Source: Chlorobiaceae bacterium (lineage in GTDB: Bacteria > Bacteroidota > Chlorobiia > Chlorobiales > Chlorobiaceae). From it: 5,403 nt of DNA. The DNA is taken from contig JAAXUM010000108.1 in NCBI GenBank assembly GCA_013336025.1, positions 1 to 5,403 of the forward strand, read 5' to 3'. The position numbers and the translations under genes were made by a program. Of the stretch, positions 4,860 to 5,403 are shown one piece after another. The stretch's first letter is position 1; each line of letters opens with the position of its first letter. The notes below the pieces were generated by a model that saw only the letters and a list, made by a program, of their open reading frames with translations, made no database searches and was not told the origin of the DNA.

Positions 4860-5264
4860 TCACTCTGCCGAAGAGATGCTGAGGCTCAGATGTTTTACTC
4901 CTACAAGTGCTTTCAGTTTCAGCGAAAGCTGTTCAACATCAGCAGCGTTGCCTTTGACGGCGATGACTTCAAGGCAGTGATCATGGTCGAGATGAACATG
5001 TGATGTTGCAATGATGGTTTCCTGAAAGTCATGCTGAATGTCAAGCAGTCTGTTGACCAGTTCGCGTTTGTGATGGTCGTAGGTCATGATGACTGCTCCG
5101 GCAACGGCTCCGCCTTCCGTCCATTTTTTTCTGACAAGTTCTTCCCTGATCAGGTCGCGGAGCGCTTCGGATCTGTTGTGATAGTGCCTTGACTGGATAT
5201 GCCTGTCAAATGCTTCGATCAGGGACTTTTCAAGGGATACCCCAAAACGGTATATCTCACTCAT
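4860..5264 (-). CDS. nikR: Nickel-responsive transcriptional regulator NikR
   Basis: With the ATG at 5264 the product is 134 residues, as for E. coli NikR (133). Residues 1-45 form a ribbon-helix-helix DNA-binding domain (YRFGVSLEKSLIEAFD at 5-20, NRSEALRDLIREEL at 30-43). The C-terminal ACT-like domain carries the square-planar nickel ligands His78 (in DIQHD), His89 and His91 (SHVHLDH) and Cys97 (HCLEV), equivalent to E. coli His76, His87, His89 and Cys95. GNAADVE at 105-111 matches the family loop. It should repress nickel uptake when nickel is bound. The targets are probably the genes just downstream, which have a dyad at their promoter. Neither the ATG nor an upstream in-frame GTG at 5315 has a Shine-Dalgarno. 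The ATG is preferred for length; the GTG would add 17 residues and overlap the preceding gene. Confidence 0.95.
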   Translation of the reverse strand: MSEIYRFGVSLEKSLIEAFDRHIQSRHYHNRSEALRDLIREELVRKKWTEGGAVAGAVIMTYDHHKRELVNRLLDIQHDFQETIIATSHVHLDHDHCLEVIAVKGNAADVEQLSLKLKALVGVKHLSLSISSAE

Positions 5265-5308
5265 GTTTTTCAGATATAGTGGTTGAGCGTCCGGGATTAG
5301 TGTTCTTG

Positions 5309-5403
5309 TTACCACTCATCGAAACTGCGTGATGCACCCATAAGCTTGTCGTTGATTGCTTTTGCTGCTGTACGTCCTGCACCCATGGCAAGAATAACAG
5401 TTG
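5309..5403 (-). CDS. C-terminal end of a GltD-family FAD/NAD(P)-binding oxidoreductase (glutamate synthase small subunit / NADPH:ferredoxin-type), partial
   Basis: Only the last 30 residues before the TAA at 5311-5309 are inside the window; the rest lies to the right. TVILAMGAGRTAAKAINDKL matches the end of GltD-like flavoproteins, where a GxxTVILAMGxGRxAAxAI helix closes the FAD-binding domain. The family includes the glutamate synthase small subunit, the homotetrameric GltA type and the SudA/NfnB-like NADPH:ferredoxin oxidoreductases. The visible part cannot tell them apart. It is followed by nikR with 44 bases between its stop and the nikR ATG, so nikR may be co-transcribed with it. Confidence 0.7.
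   Translation of the reverse strand, partial: TVILAMGAGRTAAKAINDKLMGASRSFDEW

Overview
The window reads as a piece of a Gram-negative chromosome of moderate GC content. The gene families and protein style (a CbiM/NikM starting MHMSDALLSP, a Geobacter-like NikR, a LabA-type NYN protein, a GltD-like flavoprotein) suggest a green sulfur bacterium of the Chlorobium/Pelodictyon group or a related anaerobe. That taxonomic placement is inference. No rRNA, tRNA, CRISPR array or mobile element is visible, and no stretch over 300 bases lacks a gene.

Left part, + strand (1-1249): the 3' part of a gene for a NYN (PIN-like, LabA-type) nuclease-fold domain joined to a C-terminal S1-like RNA-binding domain, cut by the window edge, is followed by a complete DUF1499 gene. 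These face a minus-strand cluster and converge with it at about 1250-1281.

Right part, - strand (read from 5403 down to 1282): the last 30 codons of a GltD-family FAD/NAD(P) oxidoreductase, then nikR (nickel-responsive ribbon-helix-helix repressor with all four Ni ligands), a signal-peptide-bearing outer-membrane beta-barrel protein, a fused CbiM/NikM-NikN substrate-capture protein, the CbiQ/NikQ transmembrane coupling protein and the CbiO/NikO ATPase. Together they look like a full nickel uptake route: an outer-membrane channel plus an ECF-type ABC importer, switched off by NikR when nickel is plentiful. Family naming alone would call the importer a cobalt transporter. The adjacent NikR, the M-N fusion and the operator-like dyad argue for nickel.

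The most informative non-coding signals are in the two gaps of the nickel cluster. Upstream of the outer-membrane gene, a perfect dyad ATAGCAC-N13-GTGCTAT lies across the spacer and -10 of a plausible promoter. Upstream of the NikMN gene, a second, imperfect dyad sits at almost the same place relative to a second possible promoter, and the two promoter regions align by eye. Several 3'-end hairpins without T-tracts are also present.
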